DNA from: Cyclobacteriaceae bacterium
GTDB lineage: Bacteria > Bacteroidota > Bacteroidia > Cytophagales > Cyclobacteriaceae
DNA length: 64,000 bases
Direction: 5' to 3'
Assembly (NCBI GenBank): GCA_023151255.1
Contig: JAKLJG010000010.1
Location: forward strand, 1-64,000
In this document: piece by piece, positions 1-8,258 of the stretch
Numbering within the stretch: position 1 is the first letter of the stretch
Layout of the letters: each line of letters starts with the position of its first letter
Notes under the pieces: model-generated
Database searches by the model: none
What the model saw: only the letters and a program-made list of their open reading frames with translations
What the model was told of the DNA's origin: nothing
Program-made: the position numbers and the translations under genes

Positions 1-308
1 GCCACAGGCGGGAGAAGCTCGTTGGGCGTATCATTCCCAAAGGGACTCCACCCGCAACATTACATCGCGGGGTGGAGTCCCGCCACAGGCGGGAGAAGCT
101 CGTTGGGCGTATCATTCCCAAAGGGACTCCACCCGCAACATTACATCGCGGGGTGGAGTCCCGCCACAGGCGGGAGAAGCTCGTTGGGCGTATCATTCCC
201 AAAGGGACTCCACCCGCAACATTACATCGCGGGGTGGAGTCCCGCCACAGGCGGGAGAAGCTCGTTGGGCGTATCATTCCCAAAGGGACTCCACCCGCAA
301 CATTACAT
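1..308 (+). repeat. 81-bp tandem array of tRNA-fMet-like units
   Basis: Three complete copies plus a leading partial copy repeat with an exact 81-base period and no visible differences. The 12-mer CGCGGGGTGGAG occurs at 66, 147, 228 and again at 309, where the real initiator tRNA starts, so the tRNA is in register as the last unit. Each unit also shares AGCTCGTTGGGC and CCCAAAGG with the tRNA, in the same order, but the D- and T-arm parts are replaced. The unit can fold: GGAGTCCC pairs with GGGACTCC, CCCGCC with GGCGGG (loop ACA), and TTGGG with CCCAA around a 9-base loop where the anticodon loop would be. The array is cut by the left edge. It stays open in two reading frames only because 81 is divisible by three; I do not regard it as coding. 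Confidence 0.93.
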
Positions 309-381
<73 letters not shown>

Positions 382-389
382 CAAAATAA

Positions 390-419
390 GGCGACTTCAA
401 AAGGGTCGCTTTTGTTTTA
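390..419 (+). terminator. Terminator after the initiator tRNA
   Basis: A short hairpin, GCGAC (391-395) pairing with GTCGC (405-409), is followed by a T-rich run TTTTTGTTTTA. It lies 9 bases past the end of the tRNA and 25 bases before era, so it probably ends the tRNA transcript. Confidence 0.7.
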
Positions 420-443
420 TTAGCCCTCGGAAAGTGTTACACT

Positions 444-1334
444 ATGACAACCCAGCCATTCAAAGCCGGTTTTGTGAGTATTGTGGGGAAACCCAACGTG
501 GGAAAATCAACACTGATGAACCGGCTGGTTGGTGAACATCTCTCTATTGCAACACCCAAAGCCCAGACCACCCGCCACCGGATTATGGGCATTTTGAATG
601 GCGAAACCTACCAGGTTGTTTATTCGGATACACCCGGCATCCTTGAACCCAAATACCCCCTGCATGAAGCCATGATGAACTATGTAAAAGTTTCGCTGGA
701 AGATGCTGACCTGATTTTGCTGGTGGTGGAACTGGGCGAAAAGTACGACCCGCTAACTTTTGATAGGTTCAAAAAAATAAAGACGCCCGTGATTCTGGTT
801 ATTAATAAAATAGATCAGGCTAAGGGCTCGCAGGTAGAAGACAAAGTATCGCATTGGAAAGAAAACCTGCCTGCGATAAAAACCATTATTCCGGTATCGG
901 CAATAACCGGCCAAAACATTGCCCAACTTTTCGAAACCATTATTGAGTTGATACCCGAACATCCGGCTTATTTTCCGCAGGATGAACTTTCGGATAAATC
1001 CGAGCGGTTCTTTGCCGCTGAAATCATACGCGAGAAAATATTTATGAACCTTGACCAGGAGATACCCTATAGCACCGAAGTGGTGGTAACGGAGTTTAAA
1101 GAAGAGGACACAATTATCAGGATACGGGCTGAAATCTATGTGGAACGCGACTCGCAAAAAGGTATTATCATTGGTAAAGGTGGCAGTATGCTAAAGAAGT
1201 TAGGCGCTGAAGCACGGGAAGAAATGGAGCGATTCTTTGCCAAAAAGGTATTTCTGGAAACTCATGTTAAGGTGGCTGATAACTGGCGAAAACAAAAAGA
1301 CAAACTGAGGAGGTTTGGATACCTGGATAATTAG
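444..1334 (+). CDS. era: GTPase Era
   Basis: This is the 296-residue ribosome-assembly GTPase that binds the 3' end of 16S rRNA. The G1 loop GKPNVGKS is at residues 15-22, a G3 DTPG motif and the G4 motif NKID follow, and the C-terminal KH-type RNA-binding domain carries GKGGSMLKKLG. The length equals the usual family length. The ATG at 444 follows the tRNA terminator. The paralogous GTPase Der lies 84 bases downstream in the same direction, and the gap contains a long inverted repeat that may separate the two transcripts. Confidence 0.97.
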   Translation: MTTQPFKAGFVSIVGKPNVGKSTLMNRLVGEHLSIATPKAQTTRHRIMGILNGETYQVVYSDTPGILEPKYPLHEAMMNYVKVSLEDADLILLVVELGEKYDPLTFDRFKKIKTPVILVINKIDQAKGSQVEDKVSHWKENLPAIKTIIPVSAITGQNIAQLFETIIELIPEHPAYFPQDELSDKSERFFAAEIIREKIFMNLDQEIPYSTEVVVTEFKEEDTIIRIRAEIYVERDSQKGIIIGKGGSMLKKLGAEAREEMERFFAKKVFLETHVKVADNWRKQKDKLRRFGYLDN

Positions 1335-1342
1335 TCAATTAG

Positions 1343-1400
1343 CCAATGATGTAATGTGCCAATTAACTGAAACAAGAAATTGGCACATTGAATCATTGAA
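1343..1400. repeat. Intergenic inverted repeat between era and der
   Basis: The left arm (1343-1364) reads CCAATGATGTAATGTGCCAATT and the right arm (1378-1398) is its reverse complement apart from two bases; the inner 12 bases (1353-1364 with 1378-1389) pair perfectly around a 13-base loop. It fills most of the 84-base gap and has no T-run, so it is not a classic intrinsic terminator. It could be an mRNA 3' stabiliser, a processing site or a dispersed hairpin repeat. Confidence 0.8.
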
Positions 1401-1418
1401 CATTGGCGCATTAACATT

Positions 1419-2726
1419 ATGGCAAACATTGTAGCGATAGTAGGCAGACCAAACGTAGGCAAATCAACCTTGTTCAACCGGCTGATTGAAAAGCGGCAGG
1501 CTATCATGGATGATATCCCCGGAGTTACGCGCGATCGCCATTACGGGTATGCCGAATGGACCGGAAAGTTCTTTACCGTAATCGACACAGGAGGGTACGT
1601 AACCGGCTCGGAAGACAAATTTGAATCGGAGATACGCAAGCAGGTGGCTATGGCCATTGACGAAGCCACCGCGGTGATTTTTGTAGTTGATTGCAAGGAT
1701 GGATTAACCGGGTACGACAAGGATTTCGCCAACATTATTCGCAAATCAAAAAAGCCTGTTTTTATTGCTGCCAACAAAGCCGATACCCCCGAGAAATCGG
1801 CCTATGCGGCAGAGTTTTATGAGTTAGGCTTGGGCGAGGTTTACCCCATCTCGGCCGAGAACGGTGGCGGAACCGGTGAACTGTTGGACGACTTGGTAAC
1901 GATTTTCCCCTCCGAAGGGGTGGAAGATCCCAATGCCGGCATACCGAAAATTTCCATCCTGGGCAGGCCTAACGTGGGCAAGTCTTCGTTGCTAAATGCC
2001 CTGCTGGGTACAGAGCGAAGCATCGTAACCGATGAGGCCGGCACTACCCGCGATGCCATCCACTCGCATTACAAGTTATATGGCAAAAACTTCATCCTAA
2101 TCGATACGGCCGGCATTCGGAAAAAATCGAAAGTGAAGGATGACGTTGAGTTTTACTCGGTGCTGCGGTCGTTGCGGGCACTGGAAGAAAGCGATGTGTG
2201 CATTGTGGTGCTGGATGCCGAACGCAAAATGGAGTCGCAGGATGTAAACATCATCAGCCTGGCCCACCGGCAGGGCAAAGGCATTGTTATCATGGTGAAC
2301 AAATGGGATTTGATTGAAAAAGATTCAAAAACAGCCGATACCTATAAAAAAGACATCCTTGAAAAACTGGCTCCCATCGACTATATACCCATTATTTTCG
2401 CCTCGGCCCTTAATAAACAGCGCATTTTTCAGGTTATCGAAAAAGCGGTTAAAGTCTATGAGAACAAAACCGTCAAAATCCCTACATCGCGCCTGAACGA
2501 GGTTTTGTTGCCGGAAATTGAGCGCTACCCCCCCCCGGCCATCAAGGGCAAGTTTATCCAGATTAAATACATTACCCAGGTTAACGCCCGCTTTCCATCG
2601 TTTGCATTGTTTTGCAACCTGCCCCAGTACATTCAGCCGGCTTACGAACGTTATCTGGAAAATAAGTTACGGGAGCATTTCGACTTTGAAGGGGTACCCA
2701 TCCGGCTGATTTTCAAGAAAAAATAA
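1419..2726 (+). CDS. der: GTPase Der (EngA)
   Basis: Der is a tandem-domain GTPase needed for 50S subunit assembly. Two full G domains are visible: GRPNVGKS at residues 9-16 and again at 182-189, each followed by its own DTxG and N/AANK-type motifs (AANKAD at 117-122, NKWD in the second). The C-terminal KH-like domain closes the 435-residue protein, which is the usual length. It follows era in the same direction, a grouping of two ribosome-assembly GTPases. Confidence 0.97.
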   Translation: MANIVAIVGRPNVGKSTLFNRLIEKRQAIMDDIPGVTRDRHYGYAEWTGKFFTVIDTGGYVTGSEDKFESEIRKQVAMAIDEATAVIFVVDCKDGLTGYDKDFANIIRKSKKPVFIAANKADTPEKSAYAAEFYELGLGEVYPISAENGGGTGELLDDLVTIFPSEGVEDPNAGIPKISILGRPNVGKSSLLNALLGTERSIVTDEAGTTRDAIHSHYKLYGKNFILIDTAGIRKKSKVKDDVEFYSVLRSLRALEESDVCIVVLDAERKMESQDVNIISLAHRQGKGIVIMVNKWDLIEKDSKTADTYKKDILEKLAPIDYIPIIFASALNKQRIFQVIEKAVKVYENKTVKIPTSRLNEVLLPEIERYPPPAIKGKFIQIKYITQVNARFPSFALFCNLPQYIQPAYERYLENKLREHFDFEGVPIRLIFKKK

Positions 2727-2745
2727 AAATTCTTACCCCTACCTC

Positions 2746-2773
2746 TTGACATGCGCAATTCATAGTATATTTG
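2746..2773 (+). promoter_or_regulatory. Bacteroidota-type promoter for the 58-aa lipoprotein
   Basis: A TTG at 2746-2748 and a perfect TAnnTTTG -7 element (TATATTTG, 2766-2773) are spaced 17 bases apart. The expected transcript start is near 2777, giving a leader of about 23 bases before the ATG at 2800. This is one of the best promoter matches in the window. Confidence 0.75.
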
Positions 2774-2799
2774 CGCCATATTTTAAACACCTGTAAACT

Positions 2800-2976
2800 A
2801 TGAAAAAGTTATTTGCCCTGTTGATGGTTTGTGGCTTTGCTTTTGCATTTGCAGCTTGTGGCGGAAAGAAGGCTGAAGAAGCTACTACTACTGAACCCGC
2901 TACGGAAGAGACTGCACCTGCTCAAGAAGCAGCACCTGCTGACTCAACCGCTGCAGACAGCACTGCCGCACAGTAA
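2800..2976 (+). CDS. Small acidic Ala/Thr/Glu-rich lipoprotein, 58 aa
   Basis: The protein begins MKKLFALLMVCGFAF and has a lipobox ending FAAC-GG, so the mature form should be lipid-anchored at Cys20. The remaining 38 or so residues are nearly all Ala, Thr, Glu, Pro, Asp and Ser, with no recognisable domain. It is a complete single-gene unit: a strong promoter lies at 2746-2773 and a strong hairpin terminator at 3004-3038. Similar short low-complexity lipoproteins are common in Cytophagales and have no known function. The clean transcription signals are the main reason to believe it is expressed, probably at a high level. Confidence 0.85.
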   Translation: MKKLFALLMVCGFAFAFAACGGKKAEEATTTEPATEETAPAQEAAPADSTAADSTAAQ

Positions 2977-3003
2977 TCAATCCGAAAACGATTGTTTCCG
3001 GAG

Positions 3004-3038
3004 AGGCTTTAGAAAAACTAAAGCCTTTTTTGTTTTTT
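3004..3038 (+). terminator. Intrinsic terminator after the 58-aa lipoprotein
   Basis: AGGCTTTAG (3004-3012) pairs perfectly with CTAAAGCCT (3018-3026) around a five-base A loop and runs into TTTTTGTTTTTT. It is a textbook Rho-independent terminator. Confidence 0.92.
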
Positions 3039-3045
3039 AGGGCAC

Positions 3046-3666
3046 ATGCCCCAGTTTAGCGTAGAGGATATCCTTGTTACCCACCTGCCTGAAAAGGCCG
3101 TGAGGTACTGCTTTGAACTTTGGAGAAAAGAGCCATTCAGTTTCAAAGTCAGCAAATCGCGGTACTCCAAAGCAGGCGATTTTTCAGCCCGACATTCCGG
3201 TTACACTATTACCATTAACCACGACCTGAACCCCTATCAGTTTCTAGTCACTCTTGTTCACGAAGTGGCCCATCTTCGGGTTTTTAAAAATTATGGCCGC
3301 AGGGTAAGCCCCCACGGCCCGGAGTGGAGAAATGAATTCAGGCAACTCATGCAGCCGCTATTAACCACCGAAGTTTTTCCACCGGCATTGCTGAACCATC
3401 TGGTTGTACACTTACAAAAACCAAAGGCTTCTACCTTTTCTGATGTAGCCTTAACCACAGAACTTCGGCAGTACGATTCAACGGTATCAACGGGTATTGC
3501 ATTAGATCATCTTACGGAAGGAAGTCTGTTTAAATTACGCGGCCGGTTATTCAAAAAAGGAGCACTTCGGAGAACACGGTTTTACTGCCATGAAATTAAA
3601 ACCAAACGCAAATTTCTGATACCACGGCTAGTCCTGGTTGAACTTATTCAACCCGCAATTATCTAA
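3046..3666 (+). CDS. SprT-like zinc metalloprotein
   Basis: This 206-residue protein carries the zinc motif HEVAH at residues 72-76, with a further candidate ligand His90 in a SPHGPEW segment; that arrangement is typical of the SprT/Spartan-like family. The bacterial members are poorly understood; eukaryotic Spartan cuts DNA-protein crosslinks. No zinc-ribbon cysteines are seen at the C terminus. The ATG lies just after the upstream terminator. Its stop codon overlaps the stop of the convergent nagB fusion by 4 bases (CTAA at 3663-3666). Confidence 0.85.
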   Translation: MPQFSVEDILVTHLPEKAVRYCFELWRKEPFSFKVSKSRYSKAGDFSARHSGYTITINHDLNPYQFLVTLVHEVAHLRVFKNYGRRVSPHGPEWRNEFRQLMQPLLTTEVFPPALLNHLVVHLQKPKASTFSDVALTTELRQYDSTVSTGIALDHLTEGSLFKLRGRLFKKGALRRTRFYCHEIKTKRKFLIPRLVLVELIQPAII

Positions 3667-5564
3667 AACTTATAACGAACAAACGCCTCCATAGCTTCGT
3701 AATCGGCCAGGCCAAGTTTGTTGTACGCGGCAGCGGTGGCATGGTTCCGGTCTTCGGCCCGCACCCAAAACTCACGTTGGTCAGTTCCCGGAAACAAGGC
3801 GCTGTCTTTTTGTGATTGATGTTTGAAGATGGCTTTGCGTTTTCGCAGTAATTCATCCGGGCTTAGCGGCACCGCCATTTCAATCTGGTCAATATCCCAC
3901 TCCTGCCAGGCACCCCGGTACAGCCAAACGTAACACTGCTTCATCCAGGGTTTTTTCTTTAATCGTTCAATAGCCTTATAAATCGCGGCTAAGCAAACAC
4001 GGTGGGTGCCGTGCGGATCGGAAAGATCGCCCGCAGCATAAATCTGATGAGGTTTAATTTTTTCAAGTAAGTCCACAATAATGCGGATGTCTTCTTCACC
4101 AAGGGGCTTCTTCTTCACCTTGCCTGTTTCATAAAACGGCATATCCAGAAAGTGAATGTTGGTTTCAGGTATGCCCACATACCGGCATGCAGCTTTAGCC
4201 TCGCCCCTGCGGATGAGTCCTTTGATCTGCATCACCTCCGGGCTGTCAACCTGTGCGGGTTTCTTTTTCTTAAGTGCAGTCGTTATCTGCTTCAGCAATT
4301 TTTCGCTAGCTGATTTATTGAGCCTGAATAATTCACTGAAGTCATTTACAAAATCCGCAAAGCGGATCACATCATCATCGAACACGGCAATGTTGCCCGA
4401 AGTCTGGTAGGCCACGTGCACTTCATGCCCCTGATCAACCAGCCGGATAAACGTGCCTCCCATCGAAATAACATCGTCATCGGGGTGGGGTGAGAAAATA
4501 ACCACGCGCTTGGGGTAGGGCTTTGCCCGTTCGGGGCGGTGGGTATCATCGGCATTGGGTTTGCCACCCGGCCAGCCGGTTATGGTGTGCTGCAGTTCGT
4601 TGAATATTTTGATGTTTACCTGGTAGGCCGAACCGTACTCTGTAATAATGTCGCCCATGCCGTGTTCAGTATAATCATTATTGGTGAGCTTAAGAACCGG
4701 CTTGTTCACCTGCTGGCTGAGCCATACCACGGCCTTGCGAACGAGTTTATCATTCCATTTCTCAACGTCATCCAGCAGCCAGGGTGTTTTGATTTTGGTG
4801 AGCTCGGAAGAAGAGGCATCATCCAGCACAACCAGGGCATTGGGATGATTTTGTAAAAACGAAGAGGGATTCTGATCGGTAACCGGGCCTTCTACTGCTT
4901 TCTGAATAATAGATGCCTTCCCCTCGCCCCAGGCCATCAGAACAATGCGCCTGGCTTTCAGGATGGTGCCCACGCCCATGGTGATGGCCTTGCGCGGAAC
5001 GTTTTCTTCGCCAAAGAAATCGCTGGCCGCATCCATGCGGGTAACATGGTCAAGTGTAATAAGCCGGGTAAACGATTTCTCAGTGGAACCGGGCTCGTTA
5101 AAACCAATGTGGCCCGTGCGACCTATACCGAGAAGCTGAATATCAATGCCGCCCAGATCCTGGATTTTCTTTTCGTAGTTTTTACAGAAAGCAGCCACCT
5201 TATCCTTGGCTACCGTGCCATCCGGAATATGAATGTTTTTTGCCGGGATATCAATGTGGTCGAACAGGTGCTCGCGCATAAAGCGAACATAGCTCTGCAG
5301 CGAGTCGGGCTGCATGGGGTAGTACTCATCCAAATTGAAGGTGTACACATTTTTAAAACTCAGGCCTTTCTTTTTATGCAGCATCACCAGTTCATCATAC
5401 ACCCGTGTAGGCGTTGAGCCGGTTGCAAGGCCGAGCACGCACGTTTTTTTTTCGCGCTGGCGCGATTTGATGAGCGCGGCAATTTCGTTGGCCACGAATA
5501 CGGAGGCCTCTTCGGATGATGAGAAAATAGTTACCGGAATTTTTTCAGGGTTATGTGAGATCAT
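3663..5564 (-). CDS. nagB: Glucosamine-6-phosphate deaminase fused to PIG-L/LmbE deacetylase
   Basis: The 633-residue protein has two enzyme domains. Residues about 10-265 are a NagB domain that would turn glucosamine-6-phosphate into fructose-6-phosphate and ammonia: ATGSTP at 47-52, NLDEYYP at 77-83, and GIGRTGHIGFNEPGS at 146-160. Residues about 350-620 are a PIG-L/LmbE N-acetylglucosaminide deacetylase domain with the zinc motif SPHPDDD at 358-364 and DPHGTH at 516-521. E. coli NagB is about 266 residues and has no such extension. The Asp141 of E. coli NagB falls on Thr150 here, while His152, Glu157 and Asp79 match His143, Glu148 and Asp72. It is the last gene of a cell-wall sugar recycling operon, 3 bases after murQ. 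No separate nagA is in the window, so the PIG-L domain may do the deacetylation; that part is inference. Confidence 0.9.
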   Translation of the reverse strand: MISHNPEKIPVTIFSSSEEASVFVANEIAALIKSRQREKKTCVLGLATGSTPTRVYDELVMLHKKKGLSFKNVYTFNLDEYYPMQPDSLQSYVRFMREHLFDHIDIPAKNIHIPDGTVAKDKVAAFCKNYEKKIQDLGGIDIQLLGIGRTGHIGFNEPGSTEKSFTRLITLDHVTRMDAASDFFGEENVPRKAITMGVGTILKARRIVLMAWGEGKASIIQKAVEGPVTDQNPSSFLQNHPNALVVLDDASSSELTKIKTPWLLDDVEKWNDKLVRKAVVWLSQQVNKPVLKLTNNDYTEHGMGDIITEYGSAYQVNIKIFNELQHTITGWPGGKPNADDTHRPERAKPYPKRVVIFSPHPDDDVISMGGTFIRLVDQGHEVHVAYQTSGNIAVFDDDVIRFADFVNDFSELFRLNKSASEKLLKQITTALKKKKPAQVDSPEVMQIKGLIRRGEAKAACRYVGIPETNIHFLDMPFYETGKVKKKPLGEEDIRIIVDLLEKIKPHQIYAAGDLSDPHGTHRVCLAAIYKAIERLKKKPWMKQCYVWLYRGAWQEWDIDQIEMAVPLSPDELLRKRKAIFKHQSQKDSALFPGTDQREFWVRAEDRNHATAAAYNKLGLADYEAMEAFVRYKF

Positions 5565-5567
5565 AAG

Positions 5568-6386
5568 CTAACGGGTTGCTGCCTGAATGACTTTGCGAAC
5601 AGAACCAAATTTATTCAATAAAGCCGAAGCTTTTGTCTCATCAATACCTAACTCCTCCATAATCATCCGCGTACCACGGCTGATTAGCTTGTTGTTGGTG
5701 AGTTGCATGTCAACCATTTTGTTGCCTTTCACCCGGCCCAGCTTAACCATGGCCGTTGTGCTGATCATATTCAGCACCAGTTTTTGCGCGGTGCCGGCTT
5801 TCATGCGGGTGCTGCCGGTAACAAATTCAGGCCCCACAATCACCTCGATAGGGTAATCGGCAAATTGCGCCACTTCACTTTTCGGATTGCAGGTAATACA
5901 GGCGGTGGTGACTTTGTTTTTTTGGGCATCGCGCAGCCCACCCACCACATAGGGTGTTCTTCCCGAAGCCGCAATGCCGATGAGCACATCGTTTTTACCA
6001 ATCTTAAACTTCTTCAAATCCTTCCATGCCTGCTTGGTGTCATCCTCGGCATGCTCTACCGCTTTGCGGATGGCCTTATCGCCACCGGCAATCAACCCGA
6101 TAACCCGGCCGTGCGGCATGCCGTAGGTGGGCGGTATTTCGCTCGCATCCACGATGCCCAGCCGGCCGCTTGTGCCTGCACCGATGTAAAACAAGCGTCC
6201 GCCTGTTTTCATCTTGCGCACAATAACGTTAACGAGTTTTTCAATTTTCGGAATGACCTTCTCAATGGCCAGCGGTACAGTTTTATCTTCGTTATTAATG
6301 CTCTTCAATAATTCACGGGTGCTCATCCGCTCAAGCCGGTCGTAATACGAAGGTGATTCGGTGATGGGGGTACTTTTTCGGGGCAT
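5568..6386 (-). CDS. murQ: N-acetylmuramic acid 6-phosphate etherase MurQ
   Basis: MurQ cleaves the lactyl ether of MurNAc-6-phosphate to give GlcNAc-6-phosphate in peptidoglycan recycling. The SIS-fold signature GAGTSGRLG is at residues 69-77, and the two glutamates that matter in E. coli MurQ fall at exactly the same numbers here, Glu83 (DASE) and Glu114 (EHAE). The C terminus has the UBA-like segment (DETKASALLNKFGS). The protein is 272 residues, slightly short of the usual 298. Its ATG overlaps the stop of the upstream kinase gene by one base (TAATG), pointing to translational coupling. Confidence 0.96.
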   Translation of the reverse strand: MPRKSTPITESPSYYDRLERMSTRELLKSINNEDKTVPLAIEKVIPKIEKLVNVIVRKMKTGGRLFYIGAGTSGRLGIVDASEIPPTYGMPHGRVIGLIAGGDKAIRKAVEHAEDDTKQAWKDLKKFKIGKNDVLIGIAASGRTPYVVGGLRDAQKNKVTTACITCNPKSEVAQFADYPIEVIVGPEFVTGSTRMKAGTAQKLVLNMISTTAMVKLGRVKGNKMVDMQLTNNKLISRGTRMIMEELGIDETKASALLNKFGSVRKVIQAATR

Positions 6387-7234
6387 TAGCTGGCAACTTT
6401 GGCTTGATGGTACAACGTTAACCCGGCAATCGGACTTTCCAGAATGTTTTTTACGGTTATTCTTTTATCATTTGCCACCTGGCGCAGCACATCGCTGAAG
6501 TAAAAGGCCACCGATCCTACAAAATGAACTTTTAATTCCGGGGCACGATCGTATTTCAGCACATTCTTTTCAAAGAATTCGCTGAAGCCATCATACACCA
6601 GTTTGTAGCAATAGGGTTCCTTGAGGTGCTGAAAAATAAAATGGGAGAAACTGCCCAGGAACCGGCTGGGCATATCCTGGCTGTACACCCGGTTCAGGAT
6701 TTCATCGCGATCCATCGGAAAGCGTTTCTTGAACTGGTCCCAGAGTTTAGAAGGCAAATCCTTTCGCAGGTAATCGGCCAGAATACGTTTGCCCATCCAG
6801 GCGCCCGAACCCTCATCGCCCAGCACATAGCCCAGCGAGGTTACGTTCTCTACAATTTTTTTTCCATCATAGTAGCACGAGTTGGCGCCCGTGCCGAGGA
6901 TGCAGGCAATACCTTCTTCGCGTCCGCACAGCGCACGGGCGGCTGCTTCCAGGTCGTGCCAGATTTCGATGTACGCATTGGCAAAATACCGTTGCAGCAC
7001 GTTGCGAATCAGTTGACGGTTGCGGTCTGACGAGCACCCTGTCCCGTAATAATAAATTTCAGCAATGGCGTGCTTGATCTGCGGCAGCACCACTTCGCGG
7101 ATTTCGGTTTCAAACTGGTCGATGGGCTGGTAATACGGGTTATACCCGATGGATTGCGCCTGTTCAATAGCACCGTTGGTGCCGATGATGCGCCAATCGG
7201 TTTTAGAAGCTCCGCTGTCTGCTATCAGGATCAT
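6386..7234 (-). CDS. BadF/BadG-family amino-sugar kinase (GlcNAc/MurNAc kinase type)
   Basis: This 282-residue protein has the ASKHA kinase layout: the phosphate-1 loop ADSGASKTDW near the N terminus, CILGTGANSC in the middle and LGDEGSGAWMGK as the phosphate-2/adenosine region. BadF/BadG-family members of this size phosphorylate N-acetylglucosamine or N-acetylmuramic acid. Position directly upstream of murQ, with stop and start overlapping, supports a substrate of MurNAc (MurK-like) or both sugars. It would feed MurQ with the 6-phosphate. The exact specificity cannot be read from the sequence. Confidence 0.85.
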   Translation of the reverse strand: MILIADSGASKTDWRIIGTNGAIEQAQSIGYNPYYQPIDQFETEIREVVLPQIKHAIAEIYYYGTGCSSDRNRQLIRNVLQRYFANAYIEIWHDLEAAARALCGREEGIACILGTGANSCYYDGKKIVENVTSLGYVLGDEGSGAWMGKRILADYLRKDLPSKLWDQFKKRFPMDRDEILNRVYSQDMPSRFLGSFSHFIFQHLKEPYCYKLVYDGFSEFFEKNVLKYDRAPELKVHFVGSVAFYFSDVLRQVANDKRITVKNILESPIAGLTLYHQAKVAS

Positions 7235-7262
7235 GCCATCAAATTACAAATTGTCGTGCACA

Positions 7263-7505
7263 TCATACGAGCTGGCCAATTACCCTAAACTTATCAAACA
7301 CTTTGTCGGTATGCGGAGCATCTTTCAACTCGTCCGTTAGGTCCTGCCCGGCCCAATGCTCATAGTGTTTACCCGTTTTCCACAGGCGCGAGTGAGTAAC
7401 CTCATAGATCAACCCCTTGTAGGCAACCCACACCTCGGGCTTATCCTGGCCGTTGCGAAGCGCGAGTTGCGCCCTGGTGTACACAGGATACGAATGCTCC
7501 ATCAC
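7263..7505 (-). CDS. Cytochrome b5-like heme/steroid-binding protein, 80 aa
   Basis: A single small cytochrome b5-fold domain fills the protein, with the family pattern WVAYKGLIYEVT and HSRLWKTGKHYEHWAGQDLT. Histidines at the usual heme-ligand region are present (the GKHYEHWAGQD segment). There is no signal peptide or membrane segment. It overlaps the upstream RDD gene by 4 bases (ATGA) and lies 28 bases before the sugar kinase, so it is co-transcribed with recycling genes although no electron-transfer partner is nearby. A heme or small hydrophobic ligand is expected from the family. Confidence 0.8.
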   Translation of the reverse strand: MMEHSYPVYTRAQLALRNGQDKPEVWVAYKGLIYEVTHSRLWKTGKHYEHWAGQDLTDELKDAPHTDKVFDKFRVIGQLV

Positions 7506-8212
7506 CGCGAAGTAATATGGCCGTAGTCTTTCACGATGGTGTACAGAAATTTCACGGGTGGCATATCGGTTTGGATGCCGAGCAGCGATTTGATTTTTTC
7601 GGTTACTGCCATCACCGGGCGATCATTGCCTGTGGTTCGGTTTAGTTCCAGCGCCTGTTGGATGAGCTCAATGTCTTTATCCTTTAAATGAGTTACCTGG
7701 TGAAACACGGGCACATAGGTTTCATCCGCCAAGGTAAATACTTCACGGGCAGTTACTTCACGTTGCTTTACCAGTTTAACCACAGCTGTACCAGCGGCTA
7801 TATCGCCCAGCCGCTGGCCTTTGCCGTTAATGGCAATAGTGAGCATGGCTATCGCTCCGGACATAACGTCAACTTCAATAATGCGCAGCAGCCACCGGAT
7901 GATGTAATTGCCAATGGTGGGCGGTGTGCCATCCAGCCGCACTACTTTAATGCCCATTTGCTTTTTACCCGGACTCTGACCGTCCATAAAAATTTCGAAC
8001 AGCACATGATAAAGAAAACCGGGGATTACAAACAGGGAAATTAGTAGAGCAGTTGACACATTGCCTGAATAACCAACCGCAAAAACAAGCAGTATGAAAT
8101 AGGCAATGATAATCGCCATGTCAATCAAATACGCAAAAATCCGATCGCCCAGGCTGGCAGCCGGATATTGGATAACCACATTCTGGGTCGTTCGTACAGT
8201 AACGGTTTGCAT
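7502..8212 (-). CDS. RDD family membrane protein
   Basis: The 236-residue protein has the RDD pattern GDRIFAYLID at about residues 22-31, followed by hydrophobic stretches at about 28-47 and 53-72 and a third near 100-128 after the conserved GQSPGKKQMGIKVV segment. The roughly 90-residue C-terminal tail is soluble. RDD proteins are thought to be transporters or membrane scaffolds. In Bacteroidota they often accompany SpoIIM-like/MoxR/DUF58 operons; here that operon starts 1.4 kb away on the other strand, beyond a dipeptidase gene. It is the first gene of the minus-strand recycling operon. Confidence 0.88.
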   Translation of the reverse strand: MQTVTVRTTQNVVIQYPAASLGDRIFAYLIDMAIIIAYFILLVFAVGYSGNVSTALLISLFVIPGFLYHVLFEIFMDGQSPGKKQMGIKVVRLDGTPPTIGNYIIRWLLRIIEVDVMSGAIAMLTIAINGKGQRLGDIAAGTAVVKLVKQREVTAREVFTLADETYVPVFHQVTHLKDKDIELIQQALELNRTTGNDRPVMAVTEKIKSLLGIQTDMPPVKFLYTIVKDYGHITSR

Positions 8213-8258
8213 CCCTTCAAAAAATCAGTAATCTTTCAAAACAATAAATCAAAATGCC

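Noticed and set aside
1-308. CRISPR array
   Set aside because: The copies are directly adjacent without unique spacers, and no cas genes are present.
1401-1418. Intrinsic terminator between era and der
   Set aside because: The inverted repeat there is AT-rich in its arms and not followed by a T-run.
5703-6311. 202-codon plus-strand open frame opposite murQ
   Set aside because: Antisense shadow of a confident MurQ gene with catalytic residues in place.
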